From Chionoecetes opilio (taxonomy: Eukaryota; Arthropoda; Malacostraca; Decapoda; Majidae), in NCBI GenBank assembly GCA_016584305.1, contig JACEEZ010001193.1, forward strand, positions 84,501 to 148,500: DNA of 64,000 nucleotides. The letters are read 5' to 3'. The translations under genes were made by a program, and so were the position numbers. The notes beneath the pieces are model-generated. The model saw only the letters and a program-made list of their open reading frames with translations, was not told the DNA's origin and searched no databases. Numbering within the stretch: position 1 is the stretch's first letter; the number at the start of each line of letters is the position of its first letter. Of the stretch, positions 36,170-48,902 are shown piece after piece.

Positions 36170-37896
36170 AACGCCGTGCCAGACCGAGGCCGGCTGTCCG
36201 CCAGCCGGCTCGGAGCCATCATAACCATCCCCCCACCACCACCATCATCCATCGGCAGGAACCTGGCAGACAGATGAAGGTGGAAACGGGCCGCCAGGCC
36301 GAAGATCTGCTCCGAAAGGGACAACAGAAGGGCGGATCTGGATGTCCCTTGGCGGGCGAGACAGTGGACCGCGACCATGTTGTCCATCTCGAAGCAGAGA
36401 GCCGTCCCTTCTGGGATCGGGTTCGATCGGAGGAAGAGAAGAGGGACCAGCAGCTCCTTGACGTTGATGTGGAGTCTGCGCTCCACCCCGGACCACCCGC
36501 CGAAACCCTGCCGGCCGTCGGAGGATTGGTAGCCCCACCCGACGTCCGACGCATCCGACATCACGAAGACCTAGGGGCGGAGGCACCCAAACCCCGTCCA
36601 CGCGGAGAAACCGCCCTCCACCAACCCCCTTCGTCCAGTAGTGTGAGAGCCAGGGAGGGACGGGCCGGAGCAAGTCGCGGGGCCGCACCGGAACGGCTTG
36701 TTTCACCACCCGGACAAGGCGACGGAGACGAAGGCGCCTAGGGAGTTGACTTCTGCGGCGAAGTTGAGCGAGCCGAGAAGGGACTCCCAATGCCTCCTTG
36801 ACAAAAAACGGGACACCGAGGCCCGGAAGAGGCGTTGATAAAAGCTTGGCCGCATTTTCCCCCGAGTGCGGACCGCAGCCGGACGTCCCATTGCATTGCC
36901 CAGCCAAGTAATGCGGGGAGAGGGGGTAAGGACGGACTTTCCCTTGTTGACTAGGAACCCCATCTCCCCCGCCACCGCCAAAGCTCGGTCTAGCATGCGA
37001 ACCGCTTCCTCCTGAGACGGGGCGGACACCAGCCAATCGTACAAATACATGAGGCAATTCACCCCTGCAGACACCATCCGCTGAGCCACCACCTTGGTGA
37101 GCCGCGTAAAAACCCTCGGAGCGATGGAGAGCCGAAGAGCAGTCTGGTGAACTGCCACGTGTCCGATCCCACCTGGAAGGCCAGGAAGCGCCGGAACCGA
37201 GGATGAATGGGGACATGCCAGTAGGCGTCCTTGAGATCGAGGGACGCCATCCAGTCCCCTTGCCTCAGCCGAAGGCGGACCTGGGCCAAGGTCAGCATAC
37301 GGAACCGGTGGTTGCGCACAAATTCCGTTTAGGCGGCTGAGGTCCAAGATAAGCCGCCCCTTCGAAGAGTCCTTCTTGGGTACGATGAAAATGCGGGAAA
37401 GAAAGACCTTTCCCCGCGCCTTCTCCTTTACCCCGGAGGAGTGCATGTCCGACACGTGGGCGGCGAGCACTGTGGAGACCGTCGTCCAAGAAGGAGGTCG
37501 CCGAAGGGGCGTAGGGCAATCCAGGCAAGAAAGACCGTTTCGGACCACCCTGGCGGCCCAACCTCTCTGCGGCCAGGCTGCCCGAAACCCGGACAGGAGG
37601 CCCTGGAAGGGAGGCTCAGAAGCGAGAGCGACCCTTGGAGGAAGGCTTGTGGACAGTAGCGGGCCCCGAGCGAAAGGCCCGAGACCCAGAGCCCTGAACC
37701 CGGAAAGCCACCCCCGACTGGGACGACGAGGATCCTGGGGGCCATCCACACGGGGCTGAGCACTCCTGGACTGCCCCTCCCGACGAGAAGAGCCCCAACG
37801 AACACTGCTGGACCCCCTCCCGGAACCCCCCGGCCGAGACGGTCTGGGGGACGGAGTAGACACCAGAGTGACGGTGGGGGGGTTGAGGCGAGACAC
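36170..37896 (-). pseudogene. DIRS RT/RNase H, frameshifted and active-site mutant
   Basis: RT starts with a Pro/Ser-rich lead, then KVFLSRIFIVPKKDSSKGRL (about 37400), frame shift, FRMLTLAQVRLRLRQGDWMA and DLKDAYWHVPIHP (about 37250), frame shift back to SIAPRVFTRLTKVVAQRM and CLMYLYDWLVS at about 37055. In DIRS elements this last motif is YLDD; here the first Asp codon is TAC, giving YLYD, so polymerase activity should be lost. RNase H follows in another frame: SDASDVGWGY (about 36560) and HINVKELLVPLLFLRS (about 36470). It ends abnormally after SARFLP into GGGGG and the terminal repeat at about 36240. Confidence 0.8.
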
Positions 37897-37899
37897 TGC

Positions 37900-39634
37900 T
37901 GCAAGGAGGGCTCCGACAAGACCTCCAAATCGAAGGATTAATCCGGGAGAATCTGCTGTCGAGTCAGCTCCGGCAGGCCCCGAAAGGCCTCGCGCCGAAG
38001 AGCCAAGCGGGCAGTGGACGGCTCTGTCAATGGCAGGGCGGACCGTCGGGAGGAGGAGGCGCCGAACGCATCACAGGCGGTCGACAAAGCCCGACAGACA
38101 TCCGACCGGAGGCCGGGGAGAGGGAAGTGTGATCCACGGCAAGGGAGGAGAGCCACTCCGCCAGCTGACTGAAGAAGGCAACAGAAGAGGTCAACAGGGA
38201 GGCGTGTTGCCGCTCCTGAAAGTCCCGGCGAAAAAGCTCCTCCTTCACCGGTTGCGCCCGCCACGGGAGGTCCTTGGCAGAAAGCCGGGACACCCGGAGG
38301 AAATCAGCCATCACACGTGGAAAGCCACCAGAGGCCGGGATAACCGGGATCGAACCCAGGACGGAGAAGGACTACGGTTCACACTGGTGGTACCCGCTCT
38401 CCACACTTCGGCAGGGTCCAGGCCGGCCTTCATCCAGGGCAACCGTTCCTGGCCCCCGAGAGAAAGCCACCTGGCATCCTGGCTTCCCTCCACGCACGGG
38501 AAGCCATCCCTGACCAAACTAGGCTCAGCCAGTAAGGAGGCCAGAGCATCCAAAGCGGCCGCCGAAGAAACCGCAGGCTGCTTCGAGGGAGCGTTCAGGC
38601 GAGAGAAAGGAATCCGGCGGTAGAGGTAGGACTCCTGTCCCCCGTCCTCCCGGGAGCGACGCACCTCCAAGTCCGGAACTGGGCCCCACGAGCCTTCCTC
38701 CATACGACAGATGGCAACAAGCCGCCCGTCAACCGTCTCACAAGCCATCGACGGTGGCATCGGTGCCCAGGTAAACAGGACGAAGGAAGAAGAGGGAGTC
38801 CCAAGGCATCCTCCGCAGCGGGACGAGGGAAGTGCACCTAGAAGGCACCTCAGAAGAAAGGGGGGGAAGGGGCCCGGCGGACAGGAAGCCAGGGGGCGGA
38901 AGTCCCCGAACCGTCGTCGCTTGGCACGGTAGGGCAGCATCCTCTTCCCCGTCGGAGCACACCAGGTAATCATCCTCGACTACCACAGACTCAGAAGGAG
39001 GCACCGGTGAGAGGGAAGCAGGCGAAGGGGACCTGCGACGCCTCGGTGTCGGAGAATGGGACCCAGAAGTTAAGTGGACCTCCATTCTTGCCATGAAGGA
39101 GTTCACTGAAGTCATCCAAGCTGACAACCCCGGAGGCACAGGAGGTGAGGGTGGGGAAGGCCCAGGAGACGCCTGACCAGCCGTAGGAGCCACAGACCCA
39201 CCCGGCAAGTCCTCGACCTGGGAGTCGCGGCCATGGTGAGGGACTGAGGAGACCGCCAGATCTTGCTCCACCGTCAGCACGATCGACGCCGAGCTCATGG
39301 AAGCAAAGGCAGGGGGTCGGGAGGTGCGAGACGAGGAGGAGATGGACGATTTGGCGAGGCCCAGCCGAGAACCCAGAGACCGGTCCGCCCAGGACAGACG
39401 GAAGTGGCTGCGTTGGCGAGACTTCAAAGCCTTCGACCTCCACTTCTTGAGGTCAGCATAGGCCTCGCCGGTAAAGCAGGGCACACCCCCCTCCGGGAGG
39501 ATGAGCCGCAGCCATCCACAGCATACCGGGCAATCGGCGGGACGAAAAAGGTCCGACAGAAGGCACGGGGCGTGCGAGGAGCAGAACTTGTGGCCTCGGG
39601 ACCTAAAAGACACCGAGCAGCCCTGGGCAGACAT
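37900..39634 (-). pseudogene. DIRS gag-like ORF, frameshifted
   Basis: From ATG 39634: an N-terminal Cys/His cluster (about residues 6-42: CSVSF, HKFCSSHAPC, CPVCCGW), a basic stretch, then Ser/Pro-rich sequence, open to about 38738. The next part continues in a second frame (VPDLEVRRSRED to WLSLGGQERLPW, about 38680-38430) and a third (MADFLRVSRLSAKDLPW, about 38300-38100). Such a Cys-rich, Pro-rich ORF1 sits upstream of RT in DIRS elements. Assignment rests on position and composition. Confidence 0.6.
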
Positions 39635-39826
39635 TCAGAAAGAGTTAAAGGGCACGGTGTTTAGCTTAACTAACTTCCTCTATTTGTACAACCCGGAAGT
39701 CGCGGGGATTCTGGTACGAGATATGGCAGTGGCGCTACGGTGTCACTATGGGTGATCTTTTCCGCTTGATAATCTCTCTATTCGTAACTGAGTCTTCCTG
39801 CCATTTGGGGGAAACAACCACCCCGG

Positions 39827-39915
39827 GAGGCGGGTCACAAACCCCGGCTAACACCCGATACCCATCACGGCTGGATAGACAAGGGCTTGGGGTTTTATTA
39901 AGGAAAAGGGAGCCA
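39827..39915 (-). mobile_element. SINE body fragment (family 1), reverse
   Basis: GTCACAAACCCCGGCTAACA with CCCGATACCCATCACGGCTG is the reverse complement of the body of the SINE at 925-1215. Inserted in the leader region of the DIRS element. Confidence 0.7.
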
Positions 39916-40544
39916 TTATACCTTCAGTCTGATGCGTGGCGGTTGGTGGCAGCTACCCGCCGGGGTGGTGAGGCGAGGTGGTCTCGGTCAGGGTCTCGGT
40001 GAGGTGCCGCCGTTCACCACTCGGCTCATCACCCCATAATAAACTCACCACGAGGGTAGGAGATAGGTTTAAGGCCTAATTTCATTGTATACTTGCCCTG
40101 TTCAGTTTTTTGAGTCAGAAAACATCATATATACTCAATTTATGAGTATTTTTATGTATATTGCGTGCTCTACGCCACCCCTACCGTGGTCGCTTTGTTT
40201 TAACAGCTTAACGTCTTTAAGTACGTCTGCAGAATGCCAAAAGTTGCCCAGAACAGCTGTTGGAAGTCGCTAGGTCGTGCAGACCGGAAGTAAGCCTCTC
40301 TGAATGTAGCCCCTGGGCCTCACAATTGATCCGCTGGAAAAGAAGGGTAAACAGTGAGAGGGAAAGGGACTAGACGCAACAAAGAAACGCCCCCAAACCC
40401 CCACCTGCATCGCCACAACGCACTGCCCCGACCCCTAGGTAAGTGGATGGGAGGGGGAGGGGGGGGTGGACATGGCAGCCAGGGACCGCTCAACTCCCCT
40501 ACCCGGCCCATGGGAGGGTCCGGGCGGGGGAGCGGGGAAGGTTG

Positions 40545-40960
40545 GGCACCAGCAAGAACGACGTAACCATCCGCCCATCTCAGCGCACACGTGGCAGGCC
40601 AGGGGCGTGGCAGACCAGGGACCACCAAACCCCCCGCACCAGCCCCTGGGAGGGGATGGGCGGGGGGTGGGGCGTGGCTGGGTGAACAACGTAACCATCC
40701 GCCCATCTCCTTACACGTGGCAGACCAGGACCACCAACCCCCGCACCAGCCCTTGGGAGGGTCCGGACGGGGGGGGGGCGTGGCTGGGAGAACTATGTAA
40801 CCATCCGCCCATCTCAGCTTACACGTGGCAGACCAGGACCACCAAAAACCCCCCCCACCAGCATTGGAGGGTCCGGGCGGGGGGGGGGGGCGTGGCTGGG
40901 AGAACTATGTAACCATCCGCCCATCTCAGCTTACACGTGGCAGACCAGGTGTCGGCCAGG
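40545..40960. repeat. Roughly 106-128-base tandem repeat, four copies
   Basis: GTAACCATCCGCCCATCTC occurs at about 40563, 40691, 40797 and 40909, each followed by ACGTGGCAGACCAGG and GGGAGGGTCCGGGCGGGG-like sequence. It lies between the DIRS gag region and its right terminal repeat, so it may be a leader or promoter array, or an unrelated expansion. Confidence 0.85.
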
Positions 40961-41209
40961 GACGCCCTGGCGGGGAATAATGCCCAGGGGAGAAAGGGTG
41001 AAAGCCGCGCCCCTGGGCGTAGCTTAACACCACAGACACAGACACCAGCCGAAAAAAATATATTTAAGACACAGCTGGGCCCGGCCGGGGATAAAGAAAA
41101 AATACACTCATCCCCGAAAACCCCTACAGAAGGATTAGAACCAGAATGGGTAAAAACTTCACACACACCCCGTAAACACAAAAAACAGCAGGTGCTTACC
41201 ATATGGCCC

Positions 41210-44200
41210 TAAGAAAAACAACCGTGTTACAGGAACGCAGAAAGGTGTTGACGCGAGGGAAGGGGCAAAATAAAAAGGGCCCCCGACCCGGCCCTGGCAG
41301 ACAGCCGGAATCGGCCCGGGATTGGCACAGGCTTTGCCAGACGTTGTTTCTTTTTTTTTTTCAGTTCTGAGTGTAGCCTGGTTAAAAAAACCAGAGGGTC
41401 GGTTTTGGGTTTTGCCTTTTTAACCCGGGGGTTTTCCCCCTGGGGGGGCGATCTTTCCTACCCCTATAGCTTTTTGCCCTAGCTCAAGGGACCAAAAAAA
41501 AAAATATATAAATGGATTGTTTAATAAAAATCCGCTTGTATTGCTATTTTTTTCATGTAAAAAGTTTTTTTTCCCAAAAAAAAAAAGGGCAAAGTTTTTT
41601 GGGTAAAATATTGAGTTCATGCATATTTCTTCACTCTTTTTTTTAATGACTTCTTTCCTGTATTTTACGGGTTTTTTTTTTTTATTTATTATAGAACAAA
41701 CATTTACGAATATAACAGTGTTCTGGGGGTTTGCAGGTTTAAACCCCGGAAATTTGGTTGAGGGGATTTTTACCCAAAGGGAAAGGAGCATCTTCCGTAG
41801 GTGTTTTTTCAAAGAACAGAGATATTCGGGACCACCAGCGGAGGGCAGGTTTTAGCGGTCCAGTTTACGGGGAAACGGGGACGGGCGTTACATGGACAGC
41901 CGGTCCCCGCAGGGCACGTTTTTCCCCCGGGTTTTACAAACAGTTTGAAACATAGAAATGAAATGTGTAGGAAAATTATTAAGAGGCATGTATTTTTGTG
42001 GTTTTGACTGTCCTGGTTATAGTCGCAAATCCACACCTCCCTCCCCCTTCACGCTCGTAGCACTAGTCTCGAGGGGGGGACCCTTTTCCTTACCTTTTAA
42101 AACGGGGGCGGGATAAACAAGGGGGTGAATAAAAGGGGGACGTGTTTTCTCGTCCGAGCAAGGGGACACTTTGGGGACGCGGGGGAGGGGGGTCGTCACT
42201 AGGGGGTTTTGGGACGGGCCCCGGAAAGGAAACGGGGGTTTTGGCCACCAGACGCCCCCAACTGGGAAGAGGGCCCCCCTCGGGCCCCTGGTCTTTGCCC
42301 CCAGCCCAAACGCCCGCCCTTTGCCCCCACCCCGGGGGAAATGTGGGTCCTAAACCCCGGACGGTTGGCCCACCACAGCCTGGGAGGGGGGGGGGCATGC
42401 GGGTCTTTACTGAGCCCCCCCTCCCTCAGCAGGGACGACAGCTGGGCCGACCACAGTCCTCTTTTCGGGCCTAAAAATCCTCCGAGAAGGCCTCAGGAGG
42501 GGCAGGGACACCGGAGCGGGGGGGCCTTTAAAGTGTCATCGCAGGGGATGTCCCGGGGATTTGGGAGTTTTTGCAAAAAGCTCCAGGAGACCCCTGTCGA
42601 ACCCTTTCACTGTCGATTTTTGCCTTTGGGGGCCCCCGTTTTGAGGATGGGGTTGTTTCCCCCAAAACTTGACGGCCCCTGGCTTTTGGGCCAAATTTAG
42701 ACTGGAGAAATGGGGGCGAAGTACCGCGGGGGTAAACCCCCCAGCGCCCCGGGTGAATTTCCCCGGAAGGCATTGGTTTGGTGAATTGGACCCCCGGCCG
42801 TCAGTCCTGAGGCGGAGCGGGAAAACCCCCTTCCCGGAAATACCGGCAGAAGAGCCTTTAATGGGGTGCGTGGCGGTAGTATCGGCCCCCGTCATTGGAC
42901 GACCACAGGCCCCCCGGAAGTCTGTCCGCGATGACCGGGAAAACGATTTCCCGGGCGACGGAAAAAAAGGTCTGCGGGACGGACTCTCGCACAGTAGTTT
43001 TTTTCCTGTTGCTGATTTGGGGTTTGTGGGATCTGGCTTTGGCTCACAGGCTTGGACGGTGCGGGAATGTCGGCATGGTACCGGGCCCAAAAGACGTCTG
43101 TTCGTATGTGTGGTTTGTGTGTGTATTGTTTTTTCTGGAGAGGGGAGGGTTTTTTTCCCCCCTTTTCCCCCGAGCTGGTTAACATATTTTTAACCCAAAC
43201 CCCCTTTAAGAGGTCCACCCGGCCCCCTTGGTCCAGCTGAAATCGGGCGTAGGGCCGCTTCGTTTTTTAGCCCCGGAAAACCCAAACCCCATCCCCTTTT
43301 TTTTCGCCCCAAATGAACTTTAAAAGACGGACGGTTTTTTAACTTATGCGAAAGGGACCCGCGGTCTATTGTCACATAATGAGGGGTCTTCATTAGGGAA
43401 CCAACAATACTTCGGATTTTCGCCCCCAACCCGGGTTTTCCCGGTATTTCCGCTAAAACAGGGTTGGTGGTTTGGGGGCAACACCCCCCCCCAACGTGTG
43501 CCCCGGGGCCACGGTATTTTGCTCCGGGGTCGCCCCAAGGGGAAAGGGGGGCCAGGGGCATTGCCCGGGGTTTTTTTTCTTTTTTCCCCAAAGAAAGCAA
43601 CTAAAGAGGGTCACATGGGGAGAAGTTTTGCTAAATCGTGTTTCCCGGCTGAAAGAGAGGGTTTTGATAAAACCTGTTGCCATTGGAGGAAACTCCCAAA
43701 TGTCAAAAATTGGTGTGAAAGCTGGAGTAATGCGGAAGCTGGAACGGCACCGGGGGAAAAAGGGGTCGGGTTTGGGGGTGTGCAACTTACAAACCGGGTG
43801 AATTTCCCCCTGTGCCATTTTGTTTGTTGGCCTTGATGGCCCTCCCTCGGGTCCAGACAAACAATTTTTGGGGGGGCCCAAATTTGGGAAAAACCCCTTT
43901 TGATTCTGCTACAGACTTTGAGATAAATTTCCAAAATTTCCACCCTATCTCCTTTGGGCCCCTTTCCCTTGATCAAGACCCACGATCTTGTCCCTGACAA
44001 GGTCATTAAAGGAACCCCCCTCAACCTGATCAACACTATGGCAAATAAAATTGTCTGTGCGGTCAGGGATGGGTGCTTCCTGCAGGGCCCGGCTTTGTTT
44101 GGGGGGATAGGGCCAGTAAGCCACCGCCCCCTGGCTCCCCACAGCAAAAACTTCTCAGGCCTTTTGGGTTTTCAAAAAATGGACTCAAAGGGAAAAACCC

Positions 44201-47200
44201 CGAAGAATTTTGCACTTTCATTGTGGGGAAAACATCATTGGAGTTGCTTTCCCCTTTTTGGTTCAAAGTGAAAGTCAAACGCTCCTGGGTTGAAGGGCCT
44301 AGGCCCCATCCTCTTTTTAATTTTGGAATGGCCCTTAAATCAGAGAGGGGAAAGGGGGGGGCTGGGGCATTTGATGCCAACTGTTAAAAGGGTTTTGTTG
44401 GTATGCCCACAGTGAAGCCATCCCCCAAACAATTTCTGTGCTTTGAGGATTTAGAAGGAGAGATTTTTTGGGGGGGGGAGAGAATCTTTTGGCCATTAGG
44501 GGGGAAAAGGGGCCCCGATGCCAGCTAGGAGACTCCCTGTTAGGAAACCCGAAAAGGGCCCCCCGACATTTTAATGGGGTGCTTTTCCCGCAAAGTGACC
44601 TTTATCAGCTTTGGGCAGAAGATGGGTCAGAGCCACCTCTACACCTGGTTCTAAAACCGTCCCCAGGTGGGAAAAAATTCGTCAACACACCCATGGAAAT
44701 GCTCAATGGCCTTGGCCCCACACCCAAACATTTGGGGGGGTTTTAAAATGGTGGGTGGGGGGGCTTGTGCTAAGTACTTTTTCACATGAAAAGAGGGATG
44801 GGGGGATCAGGGGTCGGGGGAAAACCCCAGGAGGGTGAAAGTTTCCCAAAAAAGGTCAAAACAGGGCTTTGGGAACCCGGGAAAAATTCAAAAAGTCAGG
44901 AAAATTTAAACTTTGTAATTATATTCTGATATACATGCGATTGACATGTTAAAAATATGAAAATTTGATTTGGCTTTTCATACATGATTTTTCCTTATGG
45001 TTTTTAATTTAATTTAAAGGGGGTGTAAAGGGGAAAATTTAAAAAAATTAAAAAATTCAAATTTGGGTGTAGGTTTTAAAAATGGGTTTTATTTCCAAAA
45101 AAAAAAGCTCATGTTTGAATTTTCCTTGTATAAAAATGGGATAATTTAGACATTTCCTCAAAGAGAGGATTTTCAGGGTTTTTTTTAATTTATGATGGCA
45201 CCCCAAAATGGGCCCGCCCCCGCGGGGCAGGCTGCCCGCTCTTCCCCCCACGGTAGGTTTTTGGGGGGGGTTAAAAAAAACTTATTTCTCGGGATTTTTA
45301 CAACTTAATGTTTTTGGTGATGTTATATACACGTGTCTTTTTCTAAATCAATTTTGGCCACCGTGTGTCACCTTTCCTAAGGGGATTTAAAGATGTTATG
45401 AGGGTGATGGGGGGGCATGAGACCCGGGGAAACATTCTTGCCGCGGGGCCCCCCCTCATAACACAAAAAGTTTTACCCATTTTAAAAACCCCCCATCACA
45501 CATTATGCATTTAAACGAGCTAAAAAAGTAAAAAAAAAAATCTTTATTTGGAAAGGGCAGGAACGGGTTAATCCATTTTATATAGTTTTTTTTTGGAAAA
45601 ATTTGTTTTTGGTTTTAGGGAAAAAATAGGTTTTTGAACAACTTTTGGAAAAAGGTTATTTTTTTAAAAACCCAGGGCGTTTCTTTTATTTGGGGGGTTT
45701 GGGTTTAATGTGGGTAAAACAATGCTGTGAACAGTATTCTGGTTGACAAAGTAATGTTGGACTTGCAATTTTCATTTCAAGTTAAGTAAAAACCCCCCCA
45801 AGTAAAGATGTTTTGTAAGGGAGGGGGAGCTCCTGTTTATTGGGAGTAATATGGGAAAACTGATTTGGGAAACTATTAGGGAAACCATAGAACTTGTAGA
45901 AAAAAACTGTGAAAAACCAAACATCAAAAAAGGGGGGTCCCGGTTTATACAACACGTTATACGAAAAATCAATGATACGGGAAATTAGTCAAATTTCGGT
46001 CTATTTTCAATATACGAGATTTGAAAAACCAATGCCCACCACATTCAAACGGGTGAGTTTAAAAATTTCCCCAATTCAAAAAGCGCGCCCTACCACATAT
46101 GCATCCGGGCTGTAAAGATATGTACACTTATTCAGTGCGAGAGACGAGTTTTTTTGGGCAGTGGAAGGGGGGGTCTGCCAAACCCCCCCCTTTGGGCCTT
46201 AAACCTACCTAACACAGCGTTCACACAAATTTATTTTGGCGGGGAAAGTAGATAAATTTCAGCGGAGTGATTTCCCCGAGGAACACAGGGAGAGGAGTGT
46301 GTGTTGGGCCCGAGAAAAGGGAAGGGAGGTAAAATGCCTGAATATAGGAAACCCCCGGGGTGGACAAAGGGGAATTTTTGGGTTGGGCCCAGTCAGGTCA
46401 CCCGTAGACCACGTGCGGCCTGGGCCTTTTTGGTTTTAATTAGCCAGTTGGGCTGGGCCCCAAAAAAAAATGAAAAAACTTTTCTTGTGAAAAAAGGGTG
46501 AAAAACAGTCTTTTATGGGGTCCTGGAACCAAAAACCCATATTTTACCCTTTTATGTTTTTTTCGCCCATACAAAATTTTTCTTTACAGTGGCCAGGGGG
46601 AAAAACCCAACTTTGTTATTCTTCGGGGGGCCTCCTGTAAAAAGGGGGTTGTGAGGCAGGCAGTTAAAAAAGATTTCATTCCCGTGAAAATTTTTAATAC
46701 CAAAAATTTAAAAGCCAAAAGGGCTGGGGGGGGGAAAAAAGAGGGGAGAGAGAGAGAGAAGAGAGGAGAAGAGAGAGAGAGAGAGATTTTAAAAACATAA
46801 AAAAGGGTACATGGGTTTTTAATTCCCCCCTCCTCCCTTCCCACCCCTCCCACCTTTTCTCCTTCCCCCCTCAAAACACATTCCTTTTTCAAATCCATAT
46901 CAATAAAATTATTCGGGTCAACATGAGATTTATGTATTTTTCTTTCAAAGTCGGGTCATTGCTTTATACATGTTGAATCTAACTTTATCATCACCTCTCT
47001 CTCTCCTTCTCCCTTCCCTCTCTCTTCTCCTCTCCTTTTCTCTCTGTCTCTCTTCCCCTCTCTCTCTCTCTCTCTCTCTCTTTTCTCTCTTCCCCTCTCC
47101 CCCCCCCTTTTCCTTTTTTATCATTTTCCCTTTCCCGTAAGCTGTGAAAAAAAAACATAGAAAAACCCCATTATTGATTAATGGTTTTTTGATCTCCCTA

Positions 47201-47985
47201 ACACCTCACAAGTTTCCCCTTGTAAAGTATATGTCTGGCAGGCCCGGCCCCTTGGGAAGGAAAAACTTTTCTGTAAAAACCCCACGTTTTTACTTTCCTT
47301 TAGCCAGTGTGGGGAAACAAGTGGTTTTTTAAGAGGGGCCTTTCTGGGGAAAAGGTTTTTCTTCAATGTTTTACACCCCAAAAATTTTTCCTTAAACAAA
47401 ATTTGGAAAATTCCATCATCCCTTGGGAAAGCACATTGCCTCTTGAAGTATACTAAAAATGTGCAAAAGTTACGGGGGGATAAAAAACTTTAACAATTTA
47501 AAAAGTTTAAACATTTTTTGCACATTTAAAGAGTAAGGGAGCCGAACATTTAACAATTATCCCCTGGGGGGCAAAAACATCTTTTTAAAATGGGGGGAAA
47601 AGGGGGGTTTTCCCCGAAAAAAAGGGTTTTGGGTTCCCTCATTTACATTTGTAGTGTCAAAAACAAAAACCCCCCCAAATTATCAACGGAATGTCTTTTG
47701 ATGTGAACATTTTTCATGGGGGCCCGAAACTTCTTATAGCTGAACTACATTAACCCTATCAAAACTAAAAAGGGTTTTCAATCTTCCCCTTTTTCAAAAC
47801 AGAAAAAAACCTTTTACGTAAAATTTAAAAAAGTCCGTACCCAAAAAACTTTCCCAAACCCCCGTCTAATAAAAGCTTGAGGCCCTTTTTTTCTCTAAAT
47901 TACCTCTTTAAAGACAACCCATCAAGAAACATTGCTTAAGGGATTTTTAAAGTATGGGTGAAAATAATGAATGGGCAACCCCATG
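41210..47985. other. Homopolymer-smoothed, unreliable sequence (block 2)
   Basis: Same texture as block 1. It contains blurred forms of the DIRS terminal repeat (41280-41500) and of the hAT relic (from about 47400). Many overlapping ORFs at 42.1-44.9 kb are open on both strands because G/C runs avoid stops; I see no family in them. Microsatellites (GA)n at about 46738-46788 and (TC)n at about 46995-47100 are visible. Confidence 0.7.
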
Positions 47986-48300
47986 CTTTATTTGAAAAGT
48001 ACCCCGAGTTCAATAAAATTTCGCGAAATTTTTTTTAATTGGGTCATTTGCAATAGCAAAAGTTGCAACTGATTGCAGACTAAGCTGTTTGTGTCTAAGC
48101 TCGTGATTGCACATATAGTAACTTCAGATTTTTCACATGTTCTGTCCAGGTTACAAATTTCACAGAAAGCATAATCTTTTCTACTGGTTGGTCTAACTGA
48201 CTTGATAACTGATAACCTCCCAGCAAACTGAGGCTCACACTTACAGCTTTCACGCCAATTTTGAATGTACATCATAATTAGTTTTAGCACATTTCAGTTT
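47400..48300 (-). pseudogene. hAT-family transposase relic, copy 2
   Basis: 47640-47760 aligns with 27690-27810 of copy 1 (TTTGTAGTGTCAAAA(A)CAAAA, TGTCTTTTGATGTGAA) and 48035-48070 with 28140-28175 (TTGGGTCATTTGCAATA). Right of about 47990 the sequence is clean and extends further 5' than copy 1: a minus-strand frame at 47988-48290 includes YAFCEICNLDRTC, a possible zinc-binding N-terminal piece. Confidence 0.65.
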
Positions 48301-48314
48301 TCTTCTACCACAGG

Positions 48315-48487
48315 GAAGCCTGTTGAAATCTATATTTTTTCTCCATAACGTTTTCTCGTTGCTAATACGGTTCTTGAGATATTATGGAAACATTGCTTCC
48401 CCCTTTTTTCGCAGCCTCGTACTGATACATTCCACGACTAACGTTTTTTTTTTACCGAACAAAATTCAACAAATGCGCTTCAGTCTT
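48315..48487. repeat. Dispersed repeat, copy A
   Basis: AACGTTTTCTCG, ATACGGTTCTTGAGATATTA and TTTTTCGCAGCCTCGTACT are shared with 54650-54825. Class unknown. Both copies lose similarity just after GCGCTTCAGT. Confidence 0.7.
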
Positions 48488-48639
48488 CCAGTTTCCGTCT
48501 CAGGGATTAGACGTACGCGTGCGAGCTCTCTCTTGAAAGTCAGTTAGAGGGGACTTGACGATACGAAAAAGCTTTTGACTCCACCCAGCCTATATTTAAT
48601 ATCTTAGTATTATTTTTTATTATTATTTTATACCTGTTG

Positions 48640-48902
48640 CGTCTTTAGGCTTTTATCTTCCTTGAGGCCTCAGGTGGTTGGCCTTGTATGTTATTTCTAG
48701 AAGGCTGAGATGGCTGGCCCTCGCCCGTGGTGTCGCAGGCTGGATTTGTTGAGTGACACATGTAATTAATTGAGGCTTATGCTTCCCCCTCGTGCCCTCT
48801 GCCACACTTGCAGTCGGAGGAGAGGTTAATAGCAGCATGTGGGTGTCTTCGGCTACTCGACGACGGACAAAAAAGTAGCTCCTGGCGAGTCTTGAACTAG
48901 AG
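48640..48902 (-). repeat. Possible SINE interrupted by the hAT element
   Basis: Read on the minus strand, the sequence on the far side of the hAT (GCCAGTGGTCTAGAGTCTCT) joined to this side (GTTCAAGACTCGCCAGGAGC) looks like a B-box region of a tRNA-like head. Tentative. Confidence 0.35.

Larger units (their letters stand above)
35985..41500 (-). mobile_element. DIRS-like retrotransposon lacking tyrosine recombinase
   Basis: Inverted terminal repeats: 35988-36200 (GACGGCTTTGAAGTATGAAA to CGGCTGTCCGCC) is mirrored, in blurred form, at about 41280-41500 (CAGACAGCCGG to CGATCTTTCCTACC). Inside, on the minus strand, are a gag-like ORF region then RT and RNase H. A DIRS should next have a tyrosine recombinase and internal complementary region; here RNase H runs straight into the terminal repeat, so about one ORF is deleted. 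Frame breaks in both ORF regions and a changed RT active site make it non-autonomous. Confidence 0.8.

Noticed and set aside
37376..39664. Plus-strand ORFs of up to 251 codons across the DIRS element
   Set aside because: Shadows of the GC-rich gag and RT region on the minus strand, where recognisable motifs lie.
42142..43193. Overlapping GC-rich ORFs of 100-180 codons on both strands
   Set aside because: They lie in the homopolymer-smoothed block, where stop codons are depleted by G/C runs; no family motif is visible.
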